A DNA stretch of 64,000 nt from Gp22-AA3 sp964384905 (GTDB lineage Bacteria > Acidobacteriota > Polarisedimenticolia > Gp22-AA2): assembly GCA_964384905.1 (NCBI GenBank), contig CAYLND010000001.1, positions 1-64,000 of the forward strand, given 5' to 3'. Made by a program: the position numbers and the translations under genes. The stretch's first letter is position 1. The number at the start of each line of letters is the position of its first letter. The notes under the pieces were generated by a model that was not told where the DNA came from, searched no databases, and saw only the letters and a list, made by a program, of their open reading frames with translations. Positions 26,394 through 34,610 of the stretch are shown here, piece by piece.

Positions 26394-27323
26394 TTGCCGT
26401 CGTCCGTGGGTGGGGCGCGCGACCGTCCGGTCGAGGCAGGATCGGCGGCCGTCGTCGTGCGCCTCTGCCGTCCGCAGGATCGGAGCGCCCTGCTCCGTCT
26501 CGGGCACCCGCCCGTGGTCGCCCGCATCCTCTGTCCCGCGGCAGGACGCGACCTGCTCTGGCGCCTCCGGGGCACCCGCTCGGTCTCCGTGGTGGCGGAG
26601 GAGACGGCGACCGGGCTGCTCGTCGGCTCCGTGCAGTTCATCCAGACGGCGCGCCGGCCAGGGACCTGGATGTTCGGGCACTGGCGCGTCGCCGCCGGCA
26701 GGCGCCGGCAGGGCCTCGGCCGCCGGCTGCTTCACGAGGGCGCGCTCCTCCTGCCGGCCGCGCGCCGCCTGTACTCGTATGTGGACTGGGGAAACGAGCA
26801 ATCCATGGCGGCCCACGAGCGCTGCGGCTTCGAGCCCGGCCGCTCGCTGTTCGGGAGTGCCCCGCTCGGGCTGCTCTCGACCATCGGACCGGCGACACCG
26901 GCGCTGCGTCTCGAGCCGGCCGGCCGGCGGGATTGGTCGTCGCTGTTCGGCCTCTACGCGCGCGCCATGGGGATCCTGTGGCTGCGTCTCGCTCCGGGGC
27001 TTGGTCCGGGGAATTTTCTCGGCGGCGCGCTCGCCGGGATCCGGGTCGCCCTGGTCGCCGTCGTGCGCGGCCCGGGCCGGGATGCCCGGGCCTCCGGCTT
27101 CGTTCTGTGGGAGGGTCGGCGCGTCACGTTCTTCGCCGAGCCGGACGTCTGCGACACCGCCCTGCTCGCGCGCGTGGCGCTGCAGATCATCGCCCTCGGG
27201 GGTCGGCGGGATTCGACGCTCGAGGTGCGCGGCCTGCCGGCCGCGCTCCTGGAGAAACCGGGGCCGATCGCCGCGCAGATTCTGATGGGGATGCCGGACG
27301 TCCGCACGCAGTGGACGGTCTGA
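26394..27323 (+). CDS. GNAT-family acetyltransferase-like protein
   Basis: 309 residues. The N-terminal half is a GNAT fold: VVRLCRPQDRSALLRL, an acetyl-CoA loop VAAGRRRQGLGRRLLHEGA (about 98-116), then WGNEQSMAAHERCGFEPGRSLFG. The C-terminal half (about 165-309) is less conserved and may be a second, degenerate GNAT repeat. The TTG start at 26394 is preceded by GGAGGTGG, the best ribosome-binding site in the area, and gives an N-terminus right at the domain. Single gene between asnS (divergent) and the EF-G-like gene (convergent). Substrate unknown. Confidence 0.78.
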   Translation: MPSSVGGARDRPVEAGSAAVVVRLCRPQDRSALLRLGHPPVVARILCPAAGRDLLWRLRGTRSVSVVAEETATGLLVGSVQFIQTARRPGTWMFGHWRVAAGRRRQGLGRRLLHEGALLLPAARRLYSYVDWGNEQSMAAHERCGFEPGRSLFGSAPLGLLSTIGPATPALRLEPAGRRDWSSLFGLYARAMGILWLRLAPGLGPGNFLGGALAGIRVALVAVVRGPGRDARASGFVLWEGRRVTFFAEPDVCDTALLARVALQIIALGGRRDSTLEVRGLPAALLEKPGPIAAQILMGMPDVRTQWTV

Positions 27324-27336
27324 GCGGGCGCGCGCG

Positions 27337-27359
27337 CGCCGCCTCAATGGGAGGCGGCG
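27337..27359. terminator. Hairpin between the convergent acetyltransferase and EF-G-like genes
   Basis: CGCCGCCTC - 5-nt loop - GAGGCGGCG: a nine-pair GC stem straddling the EF-G-like stop codon, 13 bp after the acetyltransferase stop. No T-run, so termination would be weak or Rho-assisted. Confidence 0.4.
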
Positions 27360-29446
27360 GCCGTTCCTTCCTTGGCGGCCTTGTGGGCCGCGACGATCTT
27401 CGCCTGCAAGTGGGAGGGAACCTCCTCGTAGTGCGCGAACGACATCCGGTACGATCCGCGGCCGCCCGTGATCGACTTGAGCGTCGACGCGTAGGTCAGC
27501 ATCTCGACCATCGGGACCTGGGCCTTGATCGCCTGCATCGAGCCCTGGGCGTTCATCCCCTGGACCCGGCCGCGCCGGGAGTTCAGATCCCCCATCAGGT
27601 CGCCCATGTACTGCTCGGGGGCGGCGATCTCCACGTTCATGATCGGCTCGAGGAGGGTGGCTCCGGCCTCCTCCATCGCCTTCTTGAAGGCCAGCGAGCC
27701 CGCGATCTTGAAGGCGATGTCCGAGGAGTCGACCGTGTGATACGAGCCGTCGAACAGGATGACGCGGAAATCGACCACGGGATACCCCGCGAGGAAGCCC
27801 TGCATCCGGGCGTCCTGAATGCCCTTCTCCACCGAGGGTATGAAGTTCTTGGGGATGGAGCCGCCGAAGATCTCGTCCTTGAATTCGAATCCCGCGCCGC
27901 GCGACAGCGGCTCGAGCTTGATCCAGCAGTCGCCGAACTGACCGTGGCCGCCGGTCTGCTTCTTATGCCGTCCCTGGGCCTCCGCCTTCTTCTTGATGGT
28001 CTCGAAGTAGGGCACCTTGGGGGCGTGCAGGATCGCCTCGACGCCGAACTTCTTTTTCATGCGTGCCAGGGCGACCTCGACGTGCAGATCGCTGTTGCCG
28101 GCGATGATCAGCTCGTGCGTCTGGGCGTCGCGGCGGAACTGGATGGTGGGGTCCTCCTCGACCAGACGGTGCAGGACCTGGGAGATCTTCTCCTCGTCGG
28201 CCCGCGACTTGGGCTGCAGGGCGAAGGCGATCGAGGGCTCCGGAAACTCGACCTTCGGGTAGAGGATCGGGTGGGCCTTGTCGGCGAGCGTATCGCCCGT
28301 GCTGGTCTCCTTGAGCTTCGGCACCGCGGCGATGTCACCGCTGCGGACCTCCGGCACCGGCTCCGACTCCTTCCCCTGCAGGGAGAGGATGGCCCCCAGA
28401 CGCTCCTGCGCGTCGCGGCTGGCGTTGTAAACGGTCGTGTCCGATTTGATGGAGCCGGAGTAGACGCGGAACAGGGAGATCTTGCCGGAGTAAGGGTCGG
28501 CGATCGTCTTGAAGACGAACGCCGAATAGGGCTCGCCGGGCGTTCCCAGACGCTCCACCGGCGCGCGGTCCTTGGGGTTCTCGCCCTTGAAGGGGGAGCG
28601 CTCGCCCGGATGGGGCAGGAGCGCGATCAGAACATCGAGGATCGGGTGCGCCCCGATGTTTCCCAGGGCGGAGGCGCACAGGATCGGGAAGATCGTCCGC
28701 GCCTTGACTCCCTTGGACAGACCCGCCGCCAGCTCCTCCTGCGACAGGGCGCCCTTCTCGAAGAAGGTCTCCATCAGGGAGTCGTCCACCTCGGCCACCA
28801 CCTCCACGAGCTTGTCGCGCGCCTCCTTCGTCGCGGCCGTGAGCTCGGAGGGAATCTCCGTCACCTTGTTGCGGCCGCTCTCGTCCTTCTCGTACACGTA
28901 CGCCTTGTTCGCGATGAGATCGACCACGCCCGAGAACGCCTTCTCCGCCCCGATCGGAATCTGCACCGGGACCGCCTGCCGCCCGAAGGCCTTGGTGATC
29001 GAGTCGACGGCCCGCGCGAACGAGGCGTTCTCGCGATCCAGCTTGTTGACGACGAACAGCCGCGGCAGGTCGAAACCGGCGGCGTATCCCCAGGCCTCTT
29101 CGGTCTGCACCTCGACGCCCGCCACGCCGTCGATGACCAGGAGGGCCCCGTCCACGACACGCAGGACCGCCTTGGCGTCGGCGATGAACGCGCCGTAGCC
29201 CGGGGTGTCCAGGACGTTCAGCTTGACCTTCTTCCACTCCAGATGACACAGGGCGGAGGAGATGGAGACTTTGCGGGCGATCTCCTCCTCGTCGAAGTCG
29301 GAGACCGTGTTGCCCTGGTCGACGCGACCCAGGCGGTTGACAGTGCCGGAGGAGAACAGGAGAGATGATGTGAGGGAGGTCTTGCCGGAGGAGCCGTGAC
29401 CGATGATCCCGACGTTGCGGATCTCGGACATCTCAAAGACCTTCAT
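27344..29446 (-). CDS. Elongation factor G-like GTPase (EF-G-2 type)
   Basis: Five-domain translational GTPase, 700 residues. G1 is GHGSSGKTSLTSSLLF (about 15-30), G3 is LDTPGYGAF (about 80-88) and G4 is VVNKLDREN (about 128-136). Domain IV/V motifs follow (GGHGQFGDCWIKLEPL, PIMNVEIAAPEQYMGDLMGDLNSRRGRVQGM). Canonical EF-G has GHIDAGKTT and DTPGH; Tyr in place of that His and the altered G1 match the EF-G-2 paralogue group (as in Thermus EF-G-2). Whether it translocates ribosomes is unclear; the canonical fusA is expected elsewhere. The ribosome-binding region GAGGG is part of a perfect palindrome GAGGGTTCCCTC (29449-29460). Confidence 0.92.
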   Translation of the reverse strand: MKVFEMSEIRNVGIIGHGSSGKTSLTSSLLFSSGTVNRLGRVDQGNTVSDFDEEEIARKVSISSALCHLEWKKVKLNVLDTPGYGAFIADAKAVLRVVDGALLVIDGVAGVEVQTEEAWGYAAGFDLPRLFVVNKLDRENASFARAVDSITKAFGRQAVPVQIPIGAEKAFSGVVDLIANKAYVYEKDESGRNKVTEIPSELTAATKEARDKLVEVVAEVDDSLMETFFEKGALSQEELAAGLSKGVKARTIFPILCASALGNIGAHPILDVLIALLPHPGERSPFKGENPKDRAPVERLGTPGEPYSAFVFKTIADPYSGKISLFRVYSGSIKSDTTVYNASRDAQERLGAILSLQGKESEPVPEVRSGDIAAVPKLKETSTGDTLADKAHPILYPKVEFPEPSIAFALQPKSRADEEKISQVLHRLVEEDPTIQFRRDAQTHELIIAGNSDLHVEVALARMKKKFGVEAILHAPKVPYFETIKKKAEAQGRHKKQTGGHGQFGDCWIKLEPLSRGAGFEFKDEIFGGSIPKNFIPSVEKGIQDARMQGFLAGYPVVDFRVILFDGSYHTVDSSDIAFKIAGSLAFKKAMEEAGATLLEPIMNVEIAAPEQYMGDLMGDLNSRRGRVQGMNAQGSMQAIKAQVPMVEMLTYASTLKSITGGRGSYRMSFAHYEEVPSHLQAKIVAAHKAAKEGTAAASH

Positions 29447-29473
29447 GCGAGGGTTCCCTCACCCCCGCGCACG

Positions 29474-29971
29474 TCACTTCCCGGACTTCACCTCGTCGTA
29501 GACCTTCTGCACCACGGACTTCACGACGGGGCAGCGCGGATCGTTGACGTAGCAGCGGGCCAGCGTATCGTTCTTGCAGCCGCAGGAGCACATCTCGCTG
29601 TTCACGCGCTGGAGAAATTTCTCCTTCCGCCCGGGCTTCAGCCCCGCGACGTCGATGCCCGGCAGCTCGGTGAAATAGTTGGCGACCGCGACGATCGGAA
29701 TCGTGTTGGTCGCGGCCGGAACCCCTTTGACGGCGCCGGTGGCGTTCTCCGGCTGCAGCTCCGGCGCGTCGAGTGGAGTGTTGTCGGTGTCGGCCGCAGG
29801 ATTGGCCTTCGCCTCCTGCGCCGCGGGGGGGGCCGGCGTGGCCTGAGCGTCCGGGGCTTTGGCCGGAGTCGAGCCGGCTTCGGGGCCGCCCGACCGGGAG
29901 CAGGCGACCGGGAGGAACAGCAGAGCAAGCAGCGCTGCCAGGAGCGTCGTACGTCCGCGGGCGACCGGCAC
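29474..29971 (-). CDS. Lipoprotein with a C-terminal cysteine cluster
   Basis: Unrecognised protein of 165 residues. I place the start at GTG 29971 because GGAGAG sits five bases upstream. It then reads as a lipoprotein signal: hydrophobic LLAALLALLFLPVAC with the lipidated Cys at position 24. A Pro/Ala-rich linker follows (about 30-95). The C-terminal domain is small (about 100-165) and carries five closely spaced Cys: MCSCGCKNDTLARCYVNDPRC. The CSCGC run recalls the PCYCGC-type motif of Firmicutes lipoproteins and could bind metal or an Fe-S cluster. 27 bp separate it from the EF-G-like gene, with which it may be co-transcribed. Confidence 0.75.
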   Translation of the reverse strand: MPVARGRTTLLAALLALLFLPVACSRSGGPEAGSTPAKAPDAQATPAPPAAQEAKANPAADTDNTPLDAPELQPENATGAVKGVPAATNTIPIVAVANYFTELPGIDVAGLKPGRKEKFLQRVNSEMCSCGCKNDTLARCYVNDPRCPVVKSVVQKVYDEVKSGK

Positions 29972-30014
29972 TGGATCTCTCCTTCCAAGCCTGGAATGCT
30001 TGACAGAGTGCGGG

Positions 30015-30044
30015 AGTGTACCGCCGGGCAGGGGCCAAGTCAAG
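30015..30044 (-). promoter_or_regulatory. Promoter of the Cys-cluster lipoprotein gene (and possibly the EF-G-like gene)
   Basis: Minus strand: TTGACT (30044-30039), 18-bp spacer, TACACT (30020-30015). Leader of about 37 nt with GGAGAG before the GTG. Confidence 0.5.
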
Positions 30045-30112
30045 AAACCGCGGGCCTATAATGAGCCACGCGCGGCCGGACCTGTGGCCGTGCGGCCGGA
30101 GACCGCCACCGC

Positions 30113-31201
30113 GTGTCCACGCCAGCCGAATCGCCGGACGATCCCCGGCTCGCCGCCGGGATCCTGGGTCTCTTCCAGGGCGAGGCTCCGCGGATCGTCG
30201 CGGCCCCCCGGATTCTGGACGCCTGCCTCGATCGCTACGAGTGCGGAGGTTATCTCCACGCGTCCTGGACGCGGGCCGGCCGTCTCGGCGTCCTGCCGCC
30301 CGCCTGGACCCAGGCGCTGGCCCGGGCCCGTCACAAAACCACGGTCGACACTCTGGCGGCGCTCGCGGAATTCAGGCGGCTGGCCGCCCACCTCCTCGCG
30401 GAGCAGGCGCGCTTCGTCCTGCTCAAGGGGATGGCGTACCTTCTCGATCTCTACCCCGATCCGGGGGAGCGACGGCTGACCGATATCGATCTTCTGATCC
30501 GTCCGCAGGACGCGGGCCGGATCGCCCGGCGTCTGGAGCGCTCCGGTTTCCGAGGGGAGACCGACGGCCACTTCCCCGACAACCGGCGCTTCGAGATGTG
30601 GCTGCCGGGACCCTCCCCCTGCCGCTTCGAGTTCCATTGGTCGCTCGGGCTCCCGCATCGGGCGCGCGTCGACCAGGAGGAGGTCTGGGAGCGTGCCTGC
30701 GCGGCGGTCCTGGAAGAGATCCCCTGCCGCCGCCTGGCCATCGAAGACGCCATCCTTTATCACGCCATGCACGCCGCCGATCATTATTTCGGGCCGTCCC
30801 TCAAGTGGGCCATCGATCTCAGGGAGATGCTCCGCCGGTGGCGACCGGATCGGGACGCTCTCCTGGAGCGCGCGGCCCGTTGGCGCTGTCGCGCTGCGCT
30901 CCATCTCGCTCTGCGGCACGTCGCCAAGGTCTTCCCCGGGGATGTTCCGGACGACCTGATGCGGCGCACCGCACCGGGGCGGCTGCGCGCCGCTCTGCAG
31001 CGCCGCTATCTGGCCCGTGATCCGCTGTCCCTGCTGCGGGTGAGAGGAGACTCGTTCTGGAGATACCCCCTGCGCTGCCTGATGCTGGACCGCGCCGCGG
31101 ACGCCGTGCGGTTGACTCTCGAGGTCCTCGCTCGCCCGGTGACCCGGCCGCTCGCCCGTCTACGAGGCGCGGCGGTGCCGCCGTGGCGGTGGCGTGATTG
31201 A
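30113..31201 (+). CDS. Nucleotidyltransferase-family protein (PF14907-like)
   Basis: 362-residue protein of the uncharacterised nucleotidyltransferase family often found near glycan, peptide-modification or surface-synthesis genes. The core is ARFVLLKGMAYLLDLYPDPGERRLTDIDLLI (about 101-131), with the two metal-binding Asp in DIDLL, then FRFEFHWSLGLPHR-like and AIEDAILYHAMHAADHYFGPSLKWAIDL, a conserved helical segment (about 205-232). The substrate and nucleotide are unknown. The start is GTG 30113; an isolated TATAAT at 30057-30062 lacks a -35. Its stop codon overlaps the -35 box of the nfo operon promoter. Confidence 0.8.
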   Translation: MSTPAESPDDPRLAAGILGLFQGEAPRIVAAPRILDACLDRYECGGYLHASWTRAGRLGVLPPAWTQALARARHKTTVDTLAALAEFRRLAAHLLAEQARFVLLKGMAYLLDLYPDPGERRLTDIDLLIRPQDAGRIARRLERSGFRGETDGHFPDNRRFEMWLPGPSPCRFEFHWSLGLPHRARVDQEEVWERACAAVLEEIPCRRLAIEDAILYHAMHAADHYFGPSLKWAIDLREMLRRWRPDRDALLERAARWRCRAALHLALRHVAKVFPGDVPDDLMRRTAPGRLRAALQRRYLARDPLSLLRVRGDSFWRYPLRCLMLDRAADAVRLTLEVLARPVTRPLARLRGAAVPPWRWRD

Positions 31202-31227
31202 CCCTCCCGATCCGCGGGTGGTAACCT
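31198..31227 (+). promoter_or_regulatory. Promoter of the nfo-que operon, predicted leaderless
   Basis: TTGACC (31198-31203), 18-bp spacer ending in TGG, then TAACCT (31222-31227). Seven bases later is the GTG start at 31235, so transcription should begin at or next to the start codon. No Shine-Dalgarno sequence is present. Confidence 0.6.
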
Positions 31228-31234
31228 ACGATGC

Positions 31235-32185
31235 GTGCCACACGTCCGGACGCGCAAGGTTTCCTGGACCATCCCGAGACGCCCAATCGGCGCCCATATG
31301 TCGATTGCCGGGGGCGTCGACCTGGCGATCGAGCGCGGCGCCTCGATCGGCTGCACCGCGATCCAGATGTTCACCAAGAGCAGCAACCAGTGGGCAGCCC
31401 GGACGCTTCCCGACGAGGAGGTCGCCCGTTTCCGGGCGGCGCGGGCGGCGAGCGGCGTCGCGTCGGTCGTGGCGCACGACTCCTATCTGATCAATCTCTG
31501 CTCTCCCGACGATCGTCTCTGGGAAAAATCGATCGACGCGTGCCATCTCGAGCTGCAGCGCTGTGAGCGGCTCGGCGTGGAGACGCTGGTGGTCCATCCC
31601 GGCGGCCACATGGGACAGGGGGAGGAGTTCGCCATGCGCCGTCTGGCGGACGCGATCGACGTCCTGCACGACCGGCGGCCCGCGGGCGGCGCGTCGATCG
31701 CCCTGGAGACGATGGCGGGGCAGGGGACCGTGATCGGTCATCGCTTCGCCCAGCTGGCCGGGGTGATCGGCCTGACCAGGGATCCCGATCGCGTCGGCGT
31801 CTGTCTCGACACGTGTCACGTGTTCGCGGCGGGCTACGATCTGAGGACGAGGGCCGCGTACCAGGAGACGATGCGCCGCTTCGAGGGCACGATCGGGCTG
31901 GCCCGCCTGCGCGCCGTGCACGTCAACGATTCCAAGCGTGAGCTGGGGAGCCGCGTCGACCGCCACGAGCATGTGGGGAAGGGTCATCTCGGGCTCGAAG
32001 CGTTCCGCCTGCTGATGACCGATCCGCGGCTCGAGGGCCTGCCTCTGATCCTGGAGACCCCGAAGGACGAGAAGACCCTGCGGGAGGACGTGGCGAACCT
32101 GGACACCCTCATCGCTCTGGCCTCGACCGCGAAGGGGCGTCGGGTCGCGCCGGCGGCCAGGTTGACGGCCGGGGGCGCCGCATGA
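31235..32185 (+). CDS. nfo: Deoxyribonuclease IV (AP endonuclease)
   Basis: Zinc-dependent endonuclease IV that cuts 5' to abasic sites. 316 residues with the family's metal-site motifs: GAHMSIAGGVDLAIERG (19-35), LVVHPGGHMGQGEE, IALETMAGQGTVIG, VCLDTCHVFAAGYDLR, HVNDSKRELGSRVDRHEHVGKGHLG and LETPKDE at the end. The first 16 residues are extra relative to the usual start. GTG 31235 fits the leaderless promoter; an internal start near PIGAHMS is possible but has no visible ribosome-binding site. First gene of the que operon; stop and queE start overlap (ATGA). Confidence 0.95.
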   Translation: MPHVRTRKVSWTIPRRPIGAHMSIAGGVDLAIERGASIGCTAIQMFTKSSNQWAARTLPDEEVARFRAARAASGVASVVAHDSYLINLCSPDDRLWEKSIDACHLELQRCERLGVETLVVHPGGHMGQGEEFAMRRLADAIDVLHDRRPAGGASIALETMAGQGTVIGHRFAQLAGVIGLTRDPDRVGVCLDTCHVFAAGYDLRTRAAYQETMRRFEGTIGLARLRAVHVNDSKRELGSRVDRHEHVGKGHLGLEAFRLLMTDPRLEGLPLILETPKDEKTLREDVANLDTLIALASTAKGRRVAPAARLTAGGAA

Positions 32186-32859
32186 ATGCCACGGCCGCCG
32201 TGCGCGATCGCGCCTCGACCGTCCTCAAGGTGAACGAGATCTTCCATTCCATCCAGGGCGAGTCGCGTCACGCGGGAAGACCGTGCGTGTTCGTGCGGCT
32301 GACCGGCTGCAATCTGCGCTGCGTCTGGTGCGACACCGCCTACGCCTTCGAGGAGGGGATCGATCTCAGCGTCGGCTCGATCCTGGATCGGGTGGCGTCG
32401 TACGCGACGCGCTATGCGCTCGTGACAGGAGGCGAGCCGCTCGCTCAGGAAGGGGCCGCCGACCTGGTCGCCGAGCTGTGCGATCGCGGTTACGAGGTCG
32501 CCGTGGAGACCGGCGGGAGTCTGGACATCTCGCGGCTGGATCGGCGGGCGATGGTTGTGATGGATCTCAAATGCCCGGGGAGCGGCATGAGCCAGAAGAA
32601 CCACTGGGAGAACATCCCCCGGCTGAAGCCCGGTGACGAGGTGAAATTCGTCGTGGCCGACCGCGCGGACTACGAGTGGGCGCGCGATGTCATCGCCAGG
32701 CACCGGCTCGGCGAGCGCTGCCGCCTGCTGCTCTCCCCGGTTCACGGCGCGCTCGCGCCCCGGCCTCTGGCGGAGTGGATCCTGGAGGATCGTCTGCCGG
32801 TCCGTCTGCAGCTGCAAATCCACAAGTACATCTGGCCTCCCGACCTGCGGGGGGTGTGA
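32182..32859 (+). CDS. queE: 7-carboxy-7-deazaguanine synthase
   Basis: Radical-SAM enzyme of queuosine synthesis: CPH4 to 7-carboxy-7-deazaguanine. 225 residues: VNEIFHSIQGESRHAGRPCVFVRLTGCNLRCVWCDTAYAFEEG carries the CxxxCxxC cluster (about 49-56), followed by LVTGGEPLAQ and DLKCPGSGM, where the substrate binds. Ends HKYIWPPDLRGV, typical for the family. Between nfo (4-nt overlap) and queC (15-bp gap). Confidence 0.97.
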   Translation: MNATAAVRDRASTVLKVNEIFHSIQGESRHAGRPCVFVRLTGCNLRCVWCDTAYAFEEGIDLSVGSILDRVASYATRYALVTGGEPLAQEGAADLVAELCDRGYEVAVETGGSLDISRLDRRAMVVMDLKCPGSGMSQKNHWENIPRLKPGDEVKFVVADRADYEWARDVIARHRLGERCRLLLSPVHGALAPRPLAEWILEDRLPVRLQLQIHKYIWPPDLRGV

Positions 32860-32874
32860 CAGCCGGGGCCGGGC

Positions 32875-33564
32875 ATGTCGTCCCCCGCTCCCCGAGAGAC
32901 TCTCGCGGTGGTCCTGCTGAGCGGCGGCATGGATTCGTGCGTCACCGCCGCCCTGGCGCGCGAGACGTGCGAGCTGGCGCTCTTGCACGTCTCCTACGGC
33001 CAGCGCACGGAGGAGCGCGAGCGGCGCTCCTTTCATGACATCGCGCGGCACTATGCCGTGACGCGCCGCCTGGCGGCGCGGCTCGATCATCTCAGGATGA
33101 TCGGCGGCTCGGCCCTGACCGATGCGTCGCGCGACGCCGTCTCCGCCCGCCGCGCGGACTCGTCCATCCCCGACACCTACGTGCCGTTCCGCAACACGCA
33201 GCTCCTGGCGCTGGCGGTGTCCTGGGCGGAGGTGATCGGGGCGCGACGCGTCTACATCGGCGCGGTGCAGGAGGACAGCAGCGGCTACCCCGACTGTCGC
33301 GAGGAGTACTACGACGCCTTCAACCGCTTGCTGCGGGTCGGCACGCGCCCGGAGACCCGCATGGAAGTCCTCACGCCGCTCATCCATCGGAGCAAGGAGC
33401 AGATCGTCCGGGAAGGACTGCGTCTTGGCGCGCCTTTCCATCTCACCTGGTCGTGCTACATCGACGAGGAGGCGGCCTGCGGTCGCTGCGAGTCCTGCCT
33501 GCTGCGGCTGAAGGGGTTCCGTGCGGCGGGGGTCGCCGACCCGATTCCGTACCGGGCGACATGA
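32875..33564 (+). CDS. queC: 7-cyano-7-deazaguanine synthase
   Basis: ATP-dependent conversion of carboxydeazaguanine to preQ0. 229 residues. PP-loop VVLLSGGMDSCVTAALA (about 12-28), YVPFRNTQLLALAVSWAE, VYIGAVQEDSSGYPDCREEYYDAFN and the C-terminal zinc site WSCYIDEEAACGRCESCLLR (four Cys, about 196-216). ATG 32875 follows the queE stop by 15 bp. Coupled to queA by ATGA. Confidence 0.97.
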   Translation: MSSPAPRETLAVVLLSGGMDSCVTAALARETCELALLHVSYGQRTEERERRSFHDIARHYAVTRRLAARLDHLRMIGGSALTDASRDAVSARRADSSIPDTYVPFRNTQLLALAVSWAEVIGARRVYIGAVQEDSSGYPDCREEYYDAFNRLLRVGTRPETRMEVLTPLIHRSKEQIVREGLRLGAPFHLTWSCYIDEEAACGRCESCLLRLKGFRAAGVADPIPYRAT

Positions 33565-34610
33565 GGACCGATCAGTTCGACTATCGTCTGCCGGCCGGGC
33601 GTGTCGCGCAGGAGCCCTGCGCGAGGCGGGACGGCTCACGCCTGATGGTCCTCGACCGGCGGGGCGGGGGAGCCACCGACACGACCTTCGCCGCCATCGG
33701 CCGGCACCTGCGCCCGGGGGATCTGCTCGTCCTGAACGACACGCGGGTGATCCCGGCGCGCCTGCGGGCCCGAAAACCGACGGGCGGCCTCGTCGAGTTT
33801 CTGCTCGTGACCCGCGAGGGTGCCGAGGCGGACGGGACGTGGCGCTGCCTGGCGTCGACCGCGCGCGGAATGAGGCCGGGAGTCCGCCTGGGCGTGGCGC
33901 CGGGCCTCGACATCGAGTTTCTGGGCGAGACCGGGGACGGGCGCGTCCGCGCGCGCCTGCACGCGGAGGATGGGAACCCGGACGAGGCGCTGCGGCGGCA
34001 CGGCCGAGTGCCTTTGCCGCCGTACATCCATCGCGAGGATCGGGACGACCGCGACGTCATCGATCGCGAGCGCTACCAGACGGTGTACGCGCGCCGGGAC
34101 GGGGCGATCGCGGCGCCGACGGCGGGGCTCCATTTCACGGAAGAGCTGCTCGCGGGGCTGCGCGCCGGCGGGATCGAGACCGCCGCGCTGACGCTCCACG
34201 TGGGCCCCGCGACGTTCCAGCCGGTCCGCGCGCCCCGCGTCGAGGATCACCGCCTCGAGGCCGAGGCGTTCCGACTGCCCGACGAGACCGCGGCGGCGAT
34301 CGCGGCCTGCCGGGCGCGCGGCGGTCGCGTCGTGGCCGTCGGCACGACGGTGGTGCGCGTTCTCGAGGAGCGCGCGCGGAACGACGGACAGGTCGAACCG
34401 GGCGAGGGGTGGTGCGGGACCATCATCATGCCGGGGCACCGCTTTCGCTCCGTCGACGCGCTGCTGACCAATTTCCACCTGCCGCGCACCTCCCTGCTCG
34501 TCCTGGTCGCCGCCTTTGCCGGGCGGGAGCGTGTCCTGGCCGCCTACGAACAGGCGATCGCCCTCGGCTTCCGCTTCTACTCCTACGGCGACGCGATGCT
34601 GATCCTGTGA
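33561..34610 (+). CDS. queA: S-adenosylmethionine:tRNA ribosyltransferase-isomerase
   Basis: Transfers the ribosyl moiety of SAM to preQ1-tRNA to make epoxyqueuosine. 349 residues with FDYRLPAGRVAQEPCARRDGSRLMVLDR at the N-terminus, LLVLNDTRVIPARL, RYQTVYARRDGAIAAPTAGLHFTEELL and the C-terminal GHRFRSVDALLTNFHLPRTSLLVLVAAFAG block, ending with FRFYSYGDAMLIL. ATG 33561 overlaps the queC stop (ATGA); the reading frame is open further upstream but only within queC. Confidence 0.98.
   Translation: MRTDQFDYRLPAGRVAQEPCARRDGSRLMVLDRRGGGATDTTFAAIGRHLRPGDLLVLNDTRVIPARLRARKPTGGLVEFLLVTREGAEADGTWRCLASTARGMRPGVRLGVAPGLDIEFLGETGDGRVRARLHAEDGNPDEALRRHGRVPLPPYIHREDRDDRDVIDRERYQTVYARRDGAIAAPTAGLHFTEELLAGLRAGGIETAALTLHVGPATFQPVRAPRVEDHRLEAEAFRLPDETAAAIAACRARGGRVVAVGTTVVRVLEERARNDGQVEPGEGWCGTIIMPGHRFRSVDALLTNFHLPRTSLLVLVAAFAGRERVLAAYEQAIALGFRFYSYGDAMLIL

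Noticed and set aside
30000..30062. TTGACA (30000-30005) with TATAAT (30057-30062) as a promoter for the nucleotidyltransferase gene
   Set aside because: The spacing is about 51 bp, far outside the workable range; each box alone is weak evidence.
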